Positions 26,241 to 38,889 of a stretch of DNA of 64,000 bases are shown here, piece by piece. Every line of letters starts with the position of its first letter. Position 1 is the first letter of the stretch. The DNA is from Setaria digitata (taxonomy: Eukaryota > Nematoda > Chromadorea > Rhabditida > Setariidae), in contig RCAB01000175.1 in NCBI GenBank assembly GCA_003640385.1, forward strand, positions 1 to 64,000. The letters are read 5' to 3'. The translations under genes and the position numbers were made by a program. The notes under the pieces are model-generated. The model ran no database searches. It saw nothing but the letters and a program-made list of their open reading frames with translations, and was not told the DNA's origin.

Positions 26241-28398
26241 CTACAAGAAAGTTTTTTCTTTATTTTAACCAATTATCACTTGCATTCATAATGTGTTATT
26301 TGCAATTTCCTTTTTTCTATTTTTGAAAATGTGAAATTCTTAAAATCTTCCAAGACAGTGGAATCCAAAAGTTGAGATTCTTAGGAGAGTTGAATTTTTC
26401 ACCTGATAATCATCTTTCTAATTGAATTGATACATTGCAACAACTTTAAAAAAAAAAAAAAAAATTGGAAAAGAGAAAAAAGAGAGGAGAAAAACTGAGT
26501 TTATGTTGTATAAAAACAAAATGGTCACTAATTAATATCAATTATTCTTTGAAGGACTAGAAATAAAAGACTAAAAAAATGTGTTGATGATTTCTTTTCT
26601 AGTTTTATTTTCTCCAGTCAATTAATAAACATGTGAAAAATTAAGTCTTCGCCAAATGCGCTTCAAAAACTTTCATTTTGATTCATCCATTTTCCTCATA
26701 TTTATTAAAATAAATTATTTATTGAAGCTATTGAAGAGAAAATTACTTGTTAAAGAAAAATAATTCTCCAAATTATTTATTAAAAACGAAATAATTATAT
26801 TTATTAAAACGTTTTCTTTCGTACTCTACAGAAAAAAAAAAAAGAAAGAAAAATTTATTCGTGCATCAAGAAATACTTCTACACAAATAACAATTTGCTG
26901 CATTATAGTGATATCGCTTAACATATCATGTTGAAAATTTTTGTAATTTGAATAAGTACTAAAAAAAAAAAAAATGTGTTTAAAAAATGAAATAAATTAA
27001 CGGACAAATTACTAATAGATGAATAAATAAATTGAATAAATAAATAAATAAATAAACATCATTAACTTTAATGATCAGATTAACGTATTGACTGATTTAG
27101 GGAATGGAAATGATTGCAGTTGAAAATTTAGTGATTATTTGATTGTTTATTGGTAAAACTAAATGATAAGTTGACTAATTAATGAATTACTGAGTGTGCA
27201 CGATGAACAGAAATGTAAGCGCAAACATGAAATTAGGCTCTAGGTTTTTCTTTTTTTTTTTTTTCGACATTTCTCACTTTGATTCCTTCTAATGCTGTTT
27301 TATAATGGAATTTCCCTTTTCTTCTTCTTTCTCTTTCCTTGCAGCATTAAATGAATTTAATATAATTTAAATGCTTGGAAAATTTAAATCAATTCACAAG
27401 AAAGACTGAAAATGGGAAACCAAAAATAAAAATGAAAATAGAAATAAAAAACAATCAATTTTTTCCTCTTCTATTTTATTTTTTGAAGAAAATTAATTTA
27501 TCATTAGCAAATGGTCTAAATCATAATTTATTACAGCTAAACATGCCAGCTTATTGCAAGCATCTGAAGATTTAATTGATGAACGAAAAATAACTTCTCG
27601 TTCAAAAGCAAAATAATCATTTAAAAATTGTATTTCAAATTATTTATGAGTTTTTTTTTTTTAATTCCGCAATTATACTAATTATTCCTAAAATAAATAA
27701 ATTGCATTGTTTTATAATTCAAAAATAAAGAATTGGAAAAAATTTACAAAGGAAAAAAAAAGGAAGAAAATGAAATGCTGAAAAAAAAGTAAAGTGGCAA
27801 AAGAGCAAAAAGAGAAAATTGGAAAAAATTTGATATCGTAAATTTTATTTTAATAGTTTACTAAACTAATATTAAATACAGCTCAAAATTTACAGTTAAT
27901 TGTTAAAGTTCGTTTTAAAACTATCACTTAATTGCTGATAACAAATAAACGCAATTTTCTCTTTTCCTTTTCTAAATTTGCATAATTTTGTTTAATAATT
28001 TACGTTGCATTTCATGTACAAATTTTAAACTATAACTGACATTCTTAGTTATGCTTAATTATTATATATACCTTTTTGATATGATAAATACGTAATACGG
28101 CTCAAATATAGCACATTTATTAGTTTTAATAAGTTTGCATAATTTCTGTGCCAGATTCCTGCTCAATAATTACATTTAAAAAATTAAAAATAAAAAATAA
28201 TAGTAATAATTATAATTATATATGCATAAAAACTACATAAATGATGTTTATTTTGTGTATGTTTAGGCACACCAGTGAAAAAAAATAAATAAATAATTAA
28301 TTAATTAAATCAATGAGCAAATTAGTAAATAGAAATTATTTATATGAAAAAAAAAGGAAAGAATTGAATAAAAAAACAAATGAGGGAAGAAAGCAGCA

Positions 28399-28500
28399 TT
28401 AATGAGCCAAGCAAATTACTGAGAAATGGGATGAAGGTCTCGGTGAAGGACTTGCTGATTGACGAACAATTTGTTTGGTGCCATCATTACGGCCTAGCTC
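28399..28500 (-). CDS. candidate minus-strand exon, 32 codons
   Basis: After a TTTTTTTTGAG acceptor on the minus strand (AG complement at about 28498-28500), the frame runs 32 codons, starting LGRNDGTKQIV, with a Ser/Pro-rich middle (SASPSPRPSS), to a stop at 28399. The composition is coding-like compared with the surrounding A/T runs. A GTAATT inside the last third could be a donor, making it an internal exon. No partner exon was found upstream and the peptide is not recognised. Confidence 0.2.
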   Translation of the reverse strand, partial: ELGRNDGTKQIVRQSASPSPRPSSHFSVICLAH

Positions 28501-31500
28501 AAAAAAAACTTTTGTAATTTGATAAATGACAAAAAAATAATTGCTATTGCTCATATCGTAAACATTCTTCCCATAAAGGAACTTCTTCAAAAAAAAAAAA
28601 AAGAAAAACTGAAAAAGGCTCCTTATGTATTTTCATAAGTTTCAGCTGTAAAAAAAAAAAAAAAAAAATTGCTCTTTTTTCCTCTAGGACATTCTCTTTC
28701 TGAGATTTTTAAAATTTTACGGCTCGCGTTTTTTTTTTTTTTTAATTATTTCATTTAAATAAAATTGCAAAAATTTATAAACCAATGTGAATTTTTATTT
28801 ATTCTGTTTTTTTTTTTCCTTTACAACTAATTAATTTTTCAATTTCACTGAAATGCAACCACGGCTATTCAATCAAAATGTACTAAATTCTGTTTTTGCT
28901 ATTTTAGATTATAATGTATTAAAAAAAAAAAAAAAAAAAGGAAATTTCAAAGAATCTAGAGCAGAGAAAACAAAAACCTGATTAATTTATTAAGTGATGG
29001 AAAAAAGTGATAACTGTCGGAGCAGTGAACAGTAATAGTGATAACAAATTGCAAATGCTATAAGCTACTGCTAAGTTAATTTATTGCACAGATGACATTG
29101 TGCAGTGACAATTAATGAAATGAGAATGTGTATAATAATAATAAAAAAAAAAAGTAATATGAAAGTTTTATTTTTTTTTTCTTTTTCTTTTTTGAATTTC
29201 TTCAAAAATTTCTTTGTATATCACAGATTTAAATAGATAACAGATGAAATTTGATTATTTATATTTGACCATATGCTTTGCACCTATTAAAAATATTATC
29301 ATCTGGATGAATTGAAAGATGTTAATCTTAACAGTTTTAACAGCTGGTGCATTTTTTTTTTCAGGTGGCTTAATGCTTATCAGTGTTCAATTGCAGGCTA
29401 ATAACATTATCAAATCATATCATTGTCAAATATTCTTTTTTCACTCACATAGGCAAAACTGGTATTGTTAAAAATTGGAACAGAGCGAATAAATTATGAA
29501 ATTTTAATCCAACAAAATTATCAAATTATACAAGGGATATTTTAGTTGCTCATATTTCTTTCATTCGTTTTGTCATGATTTATATTATCACATTTTGCTG
29601 AAGTAAGCAATTTTTAATCTTTTTTAATTTTTAATGAACAGGAATGAAAATCACAATAATTTAAAAAAAAACAGTAATGAGATAAATTAAATAAGTAATT
29701 AAAGGAAAAAAAAAAGAAAAAAGAAAATCAGTGCACCTTAAATAACTTTTATTGCTATTATTATCGTTGCTTAACCATTTAAAAAAAAAAACGAATTTTT
29801 TTTTTTAAAAAAAAAAAAGTAAGAATGAAAGAAATGAAATTAAAAATGAAGTTCTTGTTAAAGGGAAAGGAAGAAAAAAGAAGCGAAACTCTTTTTGCAT
29901 TTCCAAAACTTCGAAAATTTTTCCACAATCATTCTTTCCATTTCTTTTTCCCTTTTTCTTTTCCCCTCAAAGCATTTGGTTATTTCGACTTGCTAACTGT
30001 GTCGTTTTGTCAAATTTAAATTTGAGAACAAAATAATGATAAATTAAAAAATTGTGCTTTCTTTTCTTTTATTTTTTTTTTCGTCATTCACGAAAAAGCG
30101 ATGAAAAGTTCTTTTTGGCGATATTAATTAGTCGAAATAATTGTTCATTAAGGGAAGCAGGAAATTAGTGCTTCCTTCGCTTCATTTCCATAATTATCAT
30201 TTCATTCATTTGTTCCACTTCATTCTTTAAAAGACGTCCAGACGATTTTAATGAAATATTTTTTGGATGGTATGAATGTGATAGAAATTATTTTTGAATA
30301 TATACATCATGCATTTTTCAAATTATCATTTTCAAAATTAATTCAAAGAATTTTTTTTTTGACTTTTCACTTATTTAATTGAAATTTTCGCAACTTTACA
30401 TTTTTTACTTTCAATTTGTACCTTTTCATCAATATCTCATATCCAATATTTGAATGTTAATGTCAAATTTAGCATTTTATATATTAGAACAACCAAATTT
30501 TAATCAAATTTAAATTTGTTTGATATTTAGAAACAAAAAGAATCCGATATTAGGACTTCTAAAGATAACTTTAACTTATTTTGCTACTTTCTACATGCAC
30601 CAAAGCCACGATGAAGATATATATTACTTTCGTTCACTTTGACAATTCAACTAATTAATCTTTTTTCTTTTTTTTTTTTCCCCAGTCATTTTCAGGGTAA
30701 AAAAAAATTAATGAAAATTGTACTAAATTTAAAAATTACTGGAAAAGATATAAAATGTAAAAAAAAAATAAAGTATTTTGCACAATGCATATTAAATACT
30801 TCAGATTCAGATGATTGCAGAATTTCTCATCTTTTTATGCAATCTCAAAAATTCATCCAATCTTTGATAAAAAAATTTAATGCAGTAACCTGCAGAACTC
30901 CCTGAAACATATTTAATGATAAATAGCAATTCTAGATCATTTACATTACATTCTAGACTAAATTACTTCTCCAGTTACATACTTAAATGCTTAATTAGCA
31001 AAATCTGAAAACATGATGATATTTTCTGTACGATTTTGAAATTTTAATCCTAACCATTGATGATGCTTATAGTTCTCTGATATCAAAGAGCTTCGAGATC
31101 ATAAATACTATCATGTTATTTTTTTTGCAAATCATTTAATTTCCTATCTAAATTACTCACTTGCTTACTTTATTTCTTACCTCATTTGGAAATTTATTTC
31201 TACTTTAACAGAACAACTACAATGGCAATTTTCAGAGTCAAAATGTATCTGCATGAAAAATAAGTAGCAATTAAAAATTAAAACCACTTAGAGCATAGTC
31301 ACAATAACGTTTTGCTTAGTTCACAGAGCTATCCTTTATTGGCCAGAATAATTTACAAACCGGAAAAACCAGGAAGCTTTCTCTCAGTGCTATCTCAATC
31401 AGTTTAAGCTTGTAAAGCTGAAAGGCAACAAACTTTTTATATTTAACAGTGAAAAATTTAAGCCTCTGATATTAAAAAAAAAAAAAAAAAAAACAAATAA

Positions 31501-34500
31501 TTAAACTTTATTTACGGGATTAAAAATTCTTCCACACTCAGCCAATACAGAAATTATTTATAATTGGTGTTGTCAATGCTTTGTTTTAATTAACAAAATT
31601 TATATTCCCTAAAGATGAATAATGAATACGAAACTGAAAATGCCAAAAGAATGAAAATGAATTAAATTTTCAAAAAAAAAAAAAAAGAAGAAAAAATTGT
31701 TATTTGTTGAAAATGCTCTTCTTTCTTTTTTCACTTTTCTCCTTTTTTTCCATTTCATTTCTCTTTTTTTTTTTTATCGAACTGATTGATTACTTGTAGC
31801 CTCAACAATCAACCAAACCAAACCAAACCAACAATTTTGCACTGCAATACATCACCGATGCATGTATCACTTTTTCATGTCGTTTTAAATAAAAGAAAAA
31901 AGAAACAGAATTAAATAAGAATTGAATAAAATCCTTCGGAGGAACTGAAATAAAATAAGAATTAAATTAAACAGAAGGAAAAATAAGAATTAAACAATAT
32001 CGATTTAATCATTCACTTCTACTTCTTTTTTCTTGTCTTTTTTGCCCATGTATTTTATTGTAATGTTTGAAAATTTTAACTAATATGAAAAGGAAAAAAG
32101 AAAATATTATACTTTCAACTGATTGAGAGAGTTTTTTTTTGTAAGAGAGAGAGAACGATTAACAGAGGGAGGAGAAATGAGAGAGAAGGAGAGAAAGCAA
32201 AATTAAAAACAATTAAAATGAAAATTTTTAAACAAAGATTTCAATTTTCAGCTTCAAAGATTGAGCGAGAACAGGAGGAAGCAATTAATGGAACAAAGAA
32301 GATGAAGCAAAACAAATGATGGAAAAGATGAAAATTAAAGTAAAAATTTAAATTTTCTACAAAAACAAAAGGGGGACAAAAACAAAAACAAAACATATGT
32401 TCAGCACAAGTTATTATCAGTATTTGATTTCGAATATACAATATAAAAATTCAAAAACCACATGTGATGTGGGGAACGAACAATGGGCATCAATGATATG
32501 ATGCTTGAAGTGCAGATTTTAAAACATTGAATTCAAAATTGAAATTTTCGAAAATTTCACTAATAAATTCAACGAAATAGTTTTTTAAAGCATTAAATTT
32601 GAAAGTGAAAATTTTTAGTAAATCTCCGCCATAAATATGATAAAAAGTGTGATTGCAATGAATTTTCAAAACTATCAAAAAAAATTTATAATGTTCCTTT
32701 TTTTTTTTTTTTTTATTTTGCAACACATTTCGTTAAACGATTAACATTTTCAATATTTTTTTCCTAAAAATTTTATTTAAACTAATGAAAATGTTGGGAT
32801 GATTTATTTGGAAATAACATGCACTGCGCAAACTGAATCTACGATTTTAAACTGAAGTCTCTGATTTATGATTTTTCCTTCTTTTTTTTTTTTTTTTTTT
32901 TATCTTTCTCAACATTTCATTATTTTAATATTTTTGAACTAAAAAAAAAAAAACACAAAGAGAAAAGGAAGAGAAAAAATTATTATAAAAAAAAAGAAAC
33001 TTCAGTAGAAAATTGTAGTTTTTACGAAAGTGCACACTTCGTATTTTCCCTAAGTCATTTCATGTTTTATAAAAATTTCTTCTTTTTACTTTCTTTTTGT
33101 GACATTTTCTTCGAAAAAATTTGTTATTTTTCATCGATGTGAGGTATATAATTAATCTATTCCCAGTTTCATCACTTGTTGATTTTAATGTTTTTTCTTT
33201 CTTTCTTTTTTTTTTTTTGTTCCTTTTTTTTTTGAAGCAGGCAAAAAAGTTTTTGAACTTGAAAATTGTTTTTTTTTTCCAATCACAGTGCTATTTTCTT
33301 TGGTAATTTTCCACTTCATAGAACTTGCAAAGTTCTTTTTTCCAAGAAATGCCATATCTTGCTAGAAAAAAGTTGAAGAAATGTATTATCTTATTTCTCT
33401 TTCCAAGAATTTTTCTTGATATTTATGATGGAAAAATAAACTTTAAGAAAGAAGAAAAAAATTTTCTTTTCGAATAATTGAATTTGAAGAGAAGTGAAAA
33501 TAAATTTTAAATTCAGAAAATAAAATAGAAAAACAATTCTAGGAGGTAAACAAATTAAAAAAATAAAAAAGGAAAAAAAAATGTTGCTATTGACATTTAA
33601 AAAAAAAAAAAAAAAAAAAAAAAACGCAAGCGAAATTACACTTTTACCGAGAGAAATTTGGTTTTAAGACGAGACACATCTAATACATTTAATCCGGAAG
33701 TTCTCACTTAATTTCTTTTTTTCCATATTCAAATTTTCCATGTGTAAAAATCTACTGGAATGATTTCTGTATTAAATTAATGAAATACATCACATCATCA
33801 GTAGATTCAGGCCTTTGAAATCCATTTCTATCTATTCTCAACTGTAAAATGCAAATAACCCGAATATTTAGTCTCCAGGTCTGTTGCTGCTACTTCCCAA
33901 AAATCTAATTTACGATTTGCATTATTTCCTTCTCCAGTAGATTACTGCGTGGAAAATTAATGAAATTTGTTTTTCATACACGTCGGCACTTTTAACGCAA
34001 AAAAAGCAAAACTTTTTTACGGGAAGATGTGACGGAAATAGCACTTTTCAGATCATTTTTCAAGAATAGCGAATCTCAGTATATTAGAAAATATCGAATC
34101 ATCTATCGCGATTACACAAACTTCTTTCCCCCTCGAATCTCACTATGACAGCTACTCACTGTAAATATCATATTTGTCAAAGTTTCATGTTTAATGCATC
34201 GCCACAATTTCCTACTTTTTTTCAGACCATATTACAACTGGTTAAGAATTGTTTTCATTTGAAATGGATTTATAATAACTGAGATCACGTTGATCAATTG
34301 ATATCCCCTTGTAAATCACGACCTGTTCATATTATTTCGGGATCTTCTTATTGTTTTCTGAAAATTGACCAAACCGAAAGAGAAAAAAAAAAAAAATCGT
34401 TATTGTGAACGCGAATGTGTGACCGATCTGCATTGCTACACACGATTTCAGTGCTGACAAGAGCATGGACAGTTTTGCATAAATTGTCCAGATTTATACA

Positions 34501-34675
34501 AACACATTGTAAATATCTATAAAAAATAGCAACAAACTTTATCGAAAAATATACCACGAAATAAAAAATAAAGAAGAAATTGTACAATGCTTTTCCGTAT
34601 TATACTACATGAAAGATTTTCTTCTTAAAGTAGAAAAAATAAGGAAATATTGAACAGACAAATATAACTATCCTA
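28501..34675. other. intergenic, homopolymer-rich
   Basis: No supported gene. One open frame without ATG at 33997-34149 (+) and short acceptor-plus-ORF combinations (for example at 31326) are at chance level for this composition. The block lies downstream of the kynureninase polyadenylation signal. Confidence 0.5.
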
Positions 34676-34681
34676 TTTATT
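34676..34681 (-). other. poly(A) signal of the kynureninase gene
   Basis: AATAAA on the minus strand, 25 nt beyond the TGA stop codon (34706-34708). Confidence 0.75.
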
Positions 34682-34705
34682 CCTAAAAAACAAAATCATT
34701 TCGAA

Positions 34706-37700
34706 TCATAGTTTTTTCTCGAGATCACATTCGACAACAATGAGCGAGTCTAACAGAGCTCGCATGAAGCGATGGACATCAGTATAACTATTATATAAAT
34801 GGACTGGCGTTACGCGTATAACATCAGGATATCGTTTGTCAACCTAGAAAATGGTAAATTCTTGCGTTTTTACGAAGCAACATCTGGTCTAAAATACTGG
34901 AAAAAAAAAAAAAAAAAAAAGAAATTATATCACAATGTCTAAGAGAAGAAATTCCATTTAAACTGTTTCGGTTAACATACCGCTACACCCCTTCTGATTA
35001 GTTCTTCGTACACAAGTGATATATTAACGTTAAATTTTAGCGAAAGTTGGCATCCACGTTGTTCCGGATCAGATGGTGTCATGATGGTGCACATTACCTG
35101 CAACAGTAATACGACCTGAAGATTTTGTTAATACGCTCAGAAGAATGAAAGAAACAACGAAAGAAAAAAACAACAGTATATTTCGTAGAATAATATATCT
35201 ACTAATAACGAAACATTCCTAAAGTTGAACAGTTCTGATAATCAATAACACTGACCGGTTTCTACCGAATCGGAAAATAATCACAATACAGAAAACAGAT
35301 GAATGCTCAGGAGACTGAAGGAAACAACGAAAAAACAACAGTATATTTCGTAGAATAAAAAGTTACCTTTTTAGTTCTCCGATTCAACGAAGAAGGACTA
35401 AGGAAATGATTGATGAGATACTCCAAATAACCGGTAAGTAATACAGATTTTGCTCGTAAATCATGCATTGTTGTTTTCGAAAGTACCTAAAAGAAACTGA
35501 ACCAAATAATTAATTGACTACAATAAAATTTCAATTTAATCATCAGTCTTTAAGACAATGCGGTGTTAAGAAAAGCAGATGAAGTTCAAAGCACGAATAT
35601 CTGGAAAGGACAGAATTCATTCTGATTCTATAAAAATGCCATAACTTCGAAATTATACGTACTGTCCTTACATCTAATTGTACGCATCACATACCTAACA
35701 GTTTAGGATAGAACAGCAAAACTGTAAAGCGAAAAACATGACTTCAAAAAAAAAAAAACTATAACCTCGAGAAAAGCAATCAGTGGAACCACAAGCATCA
35801 TTGGTGGAGTACTGAGCCGATAACCTGCGGCACCGCTAGCCAAATCCAACTCTACAAGCAAAACTCTTTCATCAGTATAAATGCGAATTTGCATGAACCA
35901 CTCACTCTATTTAGAGCTTGGGTAAAAATTCTTCTGCAGTTTTGTTGGAAAGAACTTTGACTTTTATCTTGTTATAATGAAATCACTCAACATAGGGCTA
36001 TACTGAGATTTTGATAATCATTAATCATAGCAACAGCTGGGCACCATCGAAACATTATGTAAAATACTTTTTTTGAAGGTTTAGCAAAACGAAAATACTA
36101 AATACTAAATCCTATAATTATAAACTAACCATTATCCATGATGAAACGAGTTTCCCTCTTATGTCCCCACCAACCAAGCATCCGTTCACGTTTGTCGTTT
36201 TCAAAACGTTTATGCAAGAAAAAACCACCAATACCGCCAGCTCCGGAACAACTGTATTTATAGGTACACCAACAAGCAAAATCAACATCCCATTCATGAA
36301 GTGATAACGGAATATTAGCAAATGCATGTGCTAAATTCCAACCAACGAAGCATCCCTGAAAGCAATGAAACAAAAACGGACTTAAAAAACTCAACCCTAT
36401 GATTTTTTTTTTTCGTTACTACGAAATGAAAACCTTCTTACTATGTTATGATGAACTAAAAATTATCTACGTGAAGTGCTCAATGTTTGAAGGCTGGAAA
36501 AACCTTTTCCAGCTAGTAAATACTTTCTGAAAAGTAAAAATTTCATACCAGACAGAAGCATTAATGCAAACTGCACCCATAAAAAGCTATCAGTGGTAGA
36601 AGATTAAATGCAGGACAAAATGTTTAAAATACCTGCCTTATCATGTCCAGCTTTTGTTATTTTCTTCATATCAAAGAGCTGACCCGTATAATAATGAATG
36701 GCACTAAACCAAATTATAGCTATTGCATCACCCTGTTCTTCAATTAGCGCTATAATATCCTCGTTTCGAATACAATCATCCCCCTATAGGCCATCAAACA
36801 AAAACTTGATTATTACAACTATAATAAACAATAATTAAGACAACTATCATAGTTGAAAAATACACCAATTAAATCCACATCATCAGAATAATTAAATTGA
36901 AGGACCAATATCCATTTAGTAAAAACTAACGAGCCATTCAGCGTGAACAAGCTTCAGATGTAAAAGTAGAAGAGAGCGACGTGCACAGCAATTTAGGGGT
37001 CAGTATTAATTTTTCAATAGCTACAGCGTGAACAACTTACCGCTCGTGGCTGCATACAAATTAAACTTTCTTCAACAGTATATCCATTCAAACGAATTTG
37101 GGACTCGACGGCATAATGATCCGAAGGGAATGCCTTTGATTCAATAAAGATTTTATGTCGCTTCGGAGTAGGCTTATAAAAAGCTGCCTATAATATAAAA
37201 TTTCTAGATCATCAATAAGAGAAAAATATGCATAGAGAAAGTTTCTGGGAGTTTCTCTTTTCAGAGACAGAATAGGGAAAAATTAAAAGACAAATAAAGA
37301 GCTACATAAGTGATTTCACAATTTTACAGCTACATATAAAAAAAGGGACGAGCAAATTAGCCAAATAATCGATAGTTTATTGAATGAGCTAACAAACAGT
37401 TAAGGAATTAATTTAAAAAAAGCTGCCACGAATGAAAAATTTTGATCCCATCTATTATCTTTTTTTTTTTTTGGGAAGTTAGCACTCACCAATAAGATAT
37501 GAAGATTCACTGTCAAACTATTCATCAAGGCTACTTCAGTTCGCTGAGCTCCAACCAATTCGGCAACACCATCCAATACCGATTCATCAATTTGTGACCA
37601 AGCCAACGGTCCTTGGAAATGCCCAAAAACACCCCTGAAATGAAAGCAGCACATAAGAAGAGAAAAAATGTACATGTTTATTTTTTCGAGGCATCTAATT

Positions 37701-38308
37701 TTTCTTTTAAATTTTGTTAGGAAGTCATATTTTCTTCTGTTCAATTTCGTCGCATGTTTGATTACAACATTAAACAAAAATGATTAAATGACACTGCAGT
37801 AGTGTTACAGGCGTCTTCTTTACAGAAAGAATATATACTTACATGTTAGCCCATTTCTCAAACTGCTCATCCATGAGACGCTTTGCACCTTTTGGCATTA
37901 ATCCTAACGAATTACCACACATATAAATGGCATCATCGTTAGCATTCACTAACAATAAGTCAACTATAAAAAGTTTTACAAATTATATAGGCCACAAAAA
38001 AAGTTAATGAAATGTTTCCATATCAACCATAATTCTTGTCAAATTCATGTTTTTCAATTTTTATATGAAATTACCAACCTATTACCCATAATTACGGAAT
38101 CCATTTCATTTAAAATTTGAAAATTTCAGCACAATAACTTACCGTGCGGTAGAGTTCTCATTTTTGGATAAGCGAACTCATTTCGCAGAAACTTCAGTGG
38201 ATCTGCATCATCCAATGCTTCAGCAAGATCAGGCGAAGTAAGATCCGATATGCCACTATCTTGAGCAACACGTTGTAAATGAATTTGGATTTCCATTCGT
38301 TTACTTCT
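34706..38308 (-). CDS. kynu-1: kynureninase
   Basis: Kynureninase is a PLP-dependent hydrolase that cleaves L-kynurenine or 3-hydroxykynurenine to anthranilate or 3-hydroxyanthranilate plus alanine. Ten exons, all in consistent phase: 38143-38308 (ATG at 38296), 37843-37963, 37490-37634, 37041-37187, 36637-36783, 36130-36355, 35766-35851, 35367-35486, 34981-35097 and 34706-34843. They encode 466 residues, about the length of the human enzyme. Recognisable blocks in order are [60 protein letters not shown] (PLP lysine K271), [13 protein letters not shown] and [11 protein letters not shown], ending with [15 protein letters not shown]. Odd points are Asn at residue 245 where the family has the PLP-ring Asp, Thr at residue 328 where human has Asn333, and one intron (36356-36636) that needs a GC donor. 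A CTGCAG acceptor lies 12 nt before the ATG. Identity is very secure; the start is likely but not proven. Confidence 0.97.
35136..35358. repeat. duplicated segment inside a kynureninase intron
   Basis: Two copies of a segment of about 55 bp lie in the 269-bp intron between exons 8 and 9 (35136-35193 and 35306-35358, spacing 170 bp). Both contain AACAGTATATTTCGTAGAAT exactly and differ by small changes upstream. The second ends only 8 bp before exon 8. Confidence 0.9.
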
Positions 38309-38314
38309 CTGCAG
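38309..38314 (-). promoter_or_regulatory. splice acceptor before the kynureninase ATG, possible SL trans-splice site
   Basis: TCTGCAG on the minus strand ends 12 nt upstream of the ATG. With no convincing upstream kynureninase exon, and the FLYWCH gene ending about 580 bp upstream, this is a likely spliced-leader site. The 12 nt are in frame with the ATG without a stop, so cis-splicing to an upstream exon also remains possible. Confidence 0.5.
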
Positions 38315-38880
38315 ATACCAAAGGAAATAAGTTTTTGAGAAAAAGTTCTAACAAATTTCCCATCAAAATTTTATGATTATATACAAAATAGTAAACAAAC
38401 CTACTGGTCTGATACAAACTGGTGAAAGGAAAGGAATGGAACGCTTCTACAGGAGACCTTGTTTCCTTAGCTCAAACAGGTTTTAACGACTATTTCAGTC
38501 CCAATTTATCATTGCAGCATAGTCCAACAGAAAAAACTGTAAAAAGATGTAATGACCCTTTGATTTAACCTTAACACAAATATGAAAATTAAAAGTGTCC
38601 TTCTCTGCTCCTATCACTAAAATCCTTTTAGGATGAGGGAAATAACGCGTTCTGACTGATTGGAAAATTTCTTAGGGAGCGAATAAAAACGTTTTTATAT
38701 CAGGGTTCATGTTTATTCAACGTCTTAAAAAACATCGCATAATCTTTGGAATAAGTGTAACATTTTTAAAATAGCGAAAGAACTGGAAAAGATGACGTAA
38801 GAAGTGATGAAAAAGAACAACAAAATTTATATCTGTATTATAACCGTTAACTAACCATAAACCCTGATATAAAAATTATA

Positions 38881-38886
38881 TTTATT
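38881..38886 (-). other. AATAAA just after the FLYWCH gene stop
   Basis: AATAAA on the minus strand, 3 nt beyond the TGA at 38890-38892. It supports the model in which the fifth FLYWCH exon is terminal. Confidence 0.4.
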
Positions 38887-38889
38887 TAA

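Larger units (their letters stand above)
13205..28398. other. gene-poor region
   Basis: About 15 kb with no supported gene. It contains T/A homopolymers, AAAT-type repeats (about 14631-14661 and 27025-27056), a purine-rich GA block (18737-18955), CTA/CTG trinucleotide-rich DNA (about 17660-17830), a 31-bp minisatellite (22788), a long pyrimidine tract (23.8-24.2 kb) and an AT-only island (26.06-26.24 kb). An open frame on the minus strand at 18846-19163 is partly kept open by GA repeats and is not recognised as any protein. Confidence 0.5.

Noticed and set aside
33997..34149. Plus-strand open frame without ATG, coding-like in composition
   Set aside because: No convincing acceptor, donor or neighbour; length is within chance for this window.
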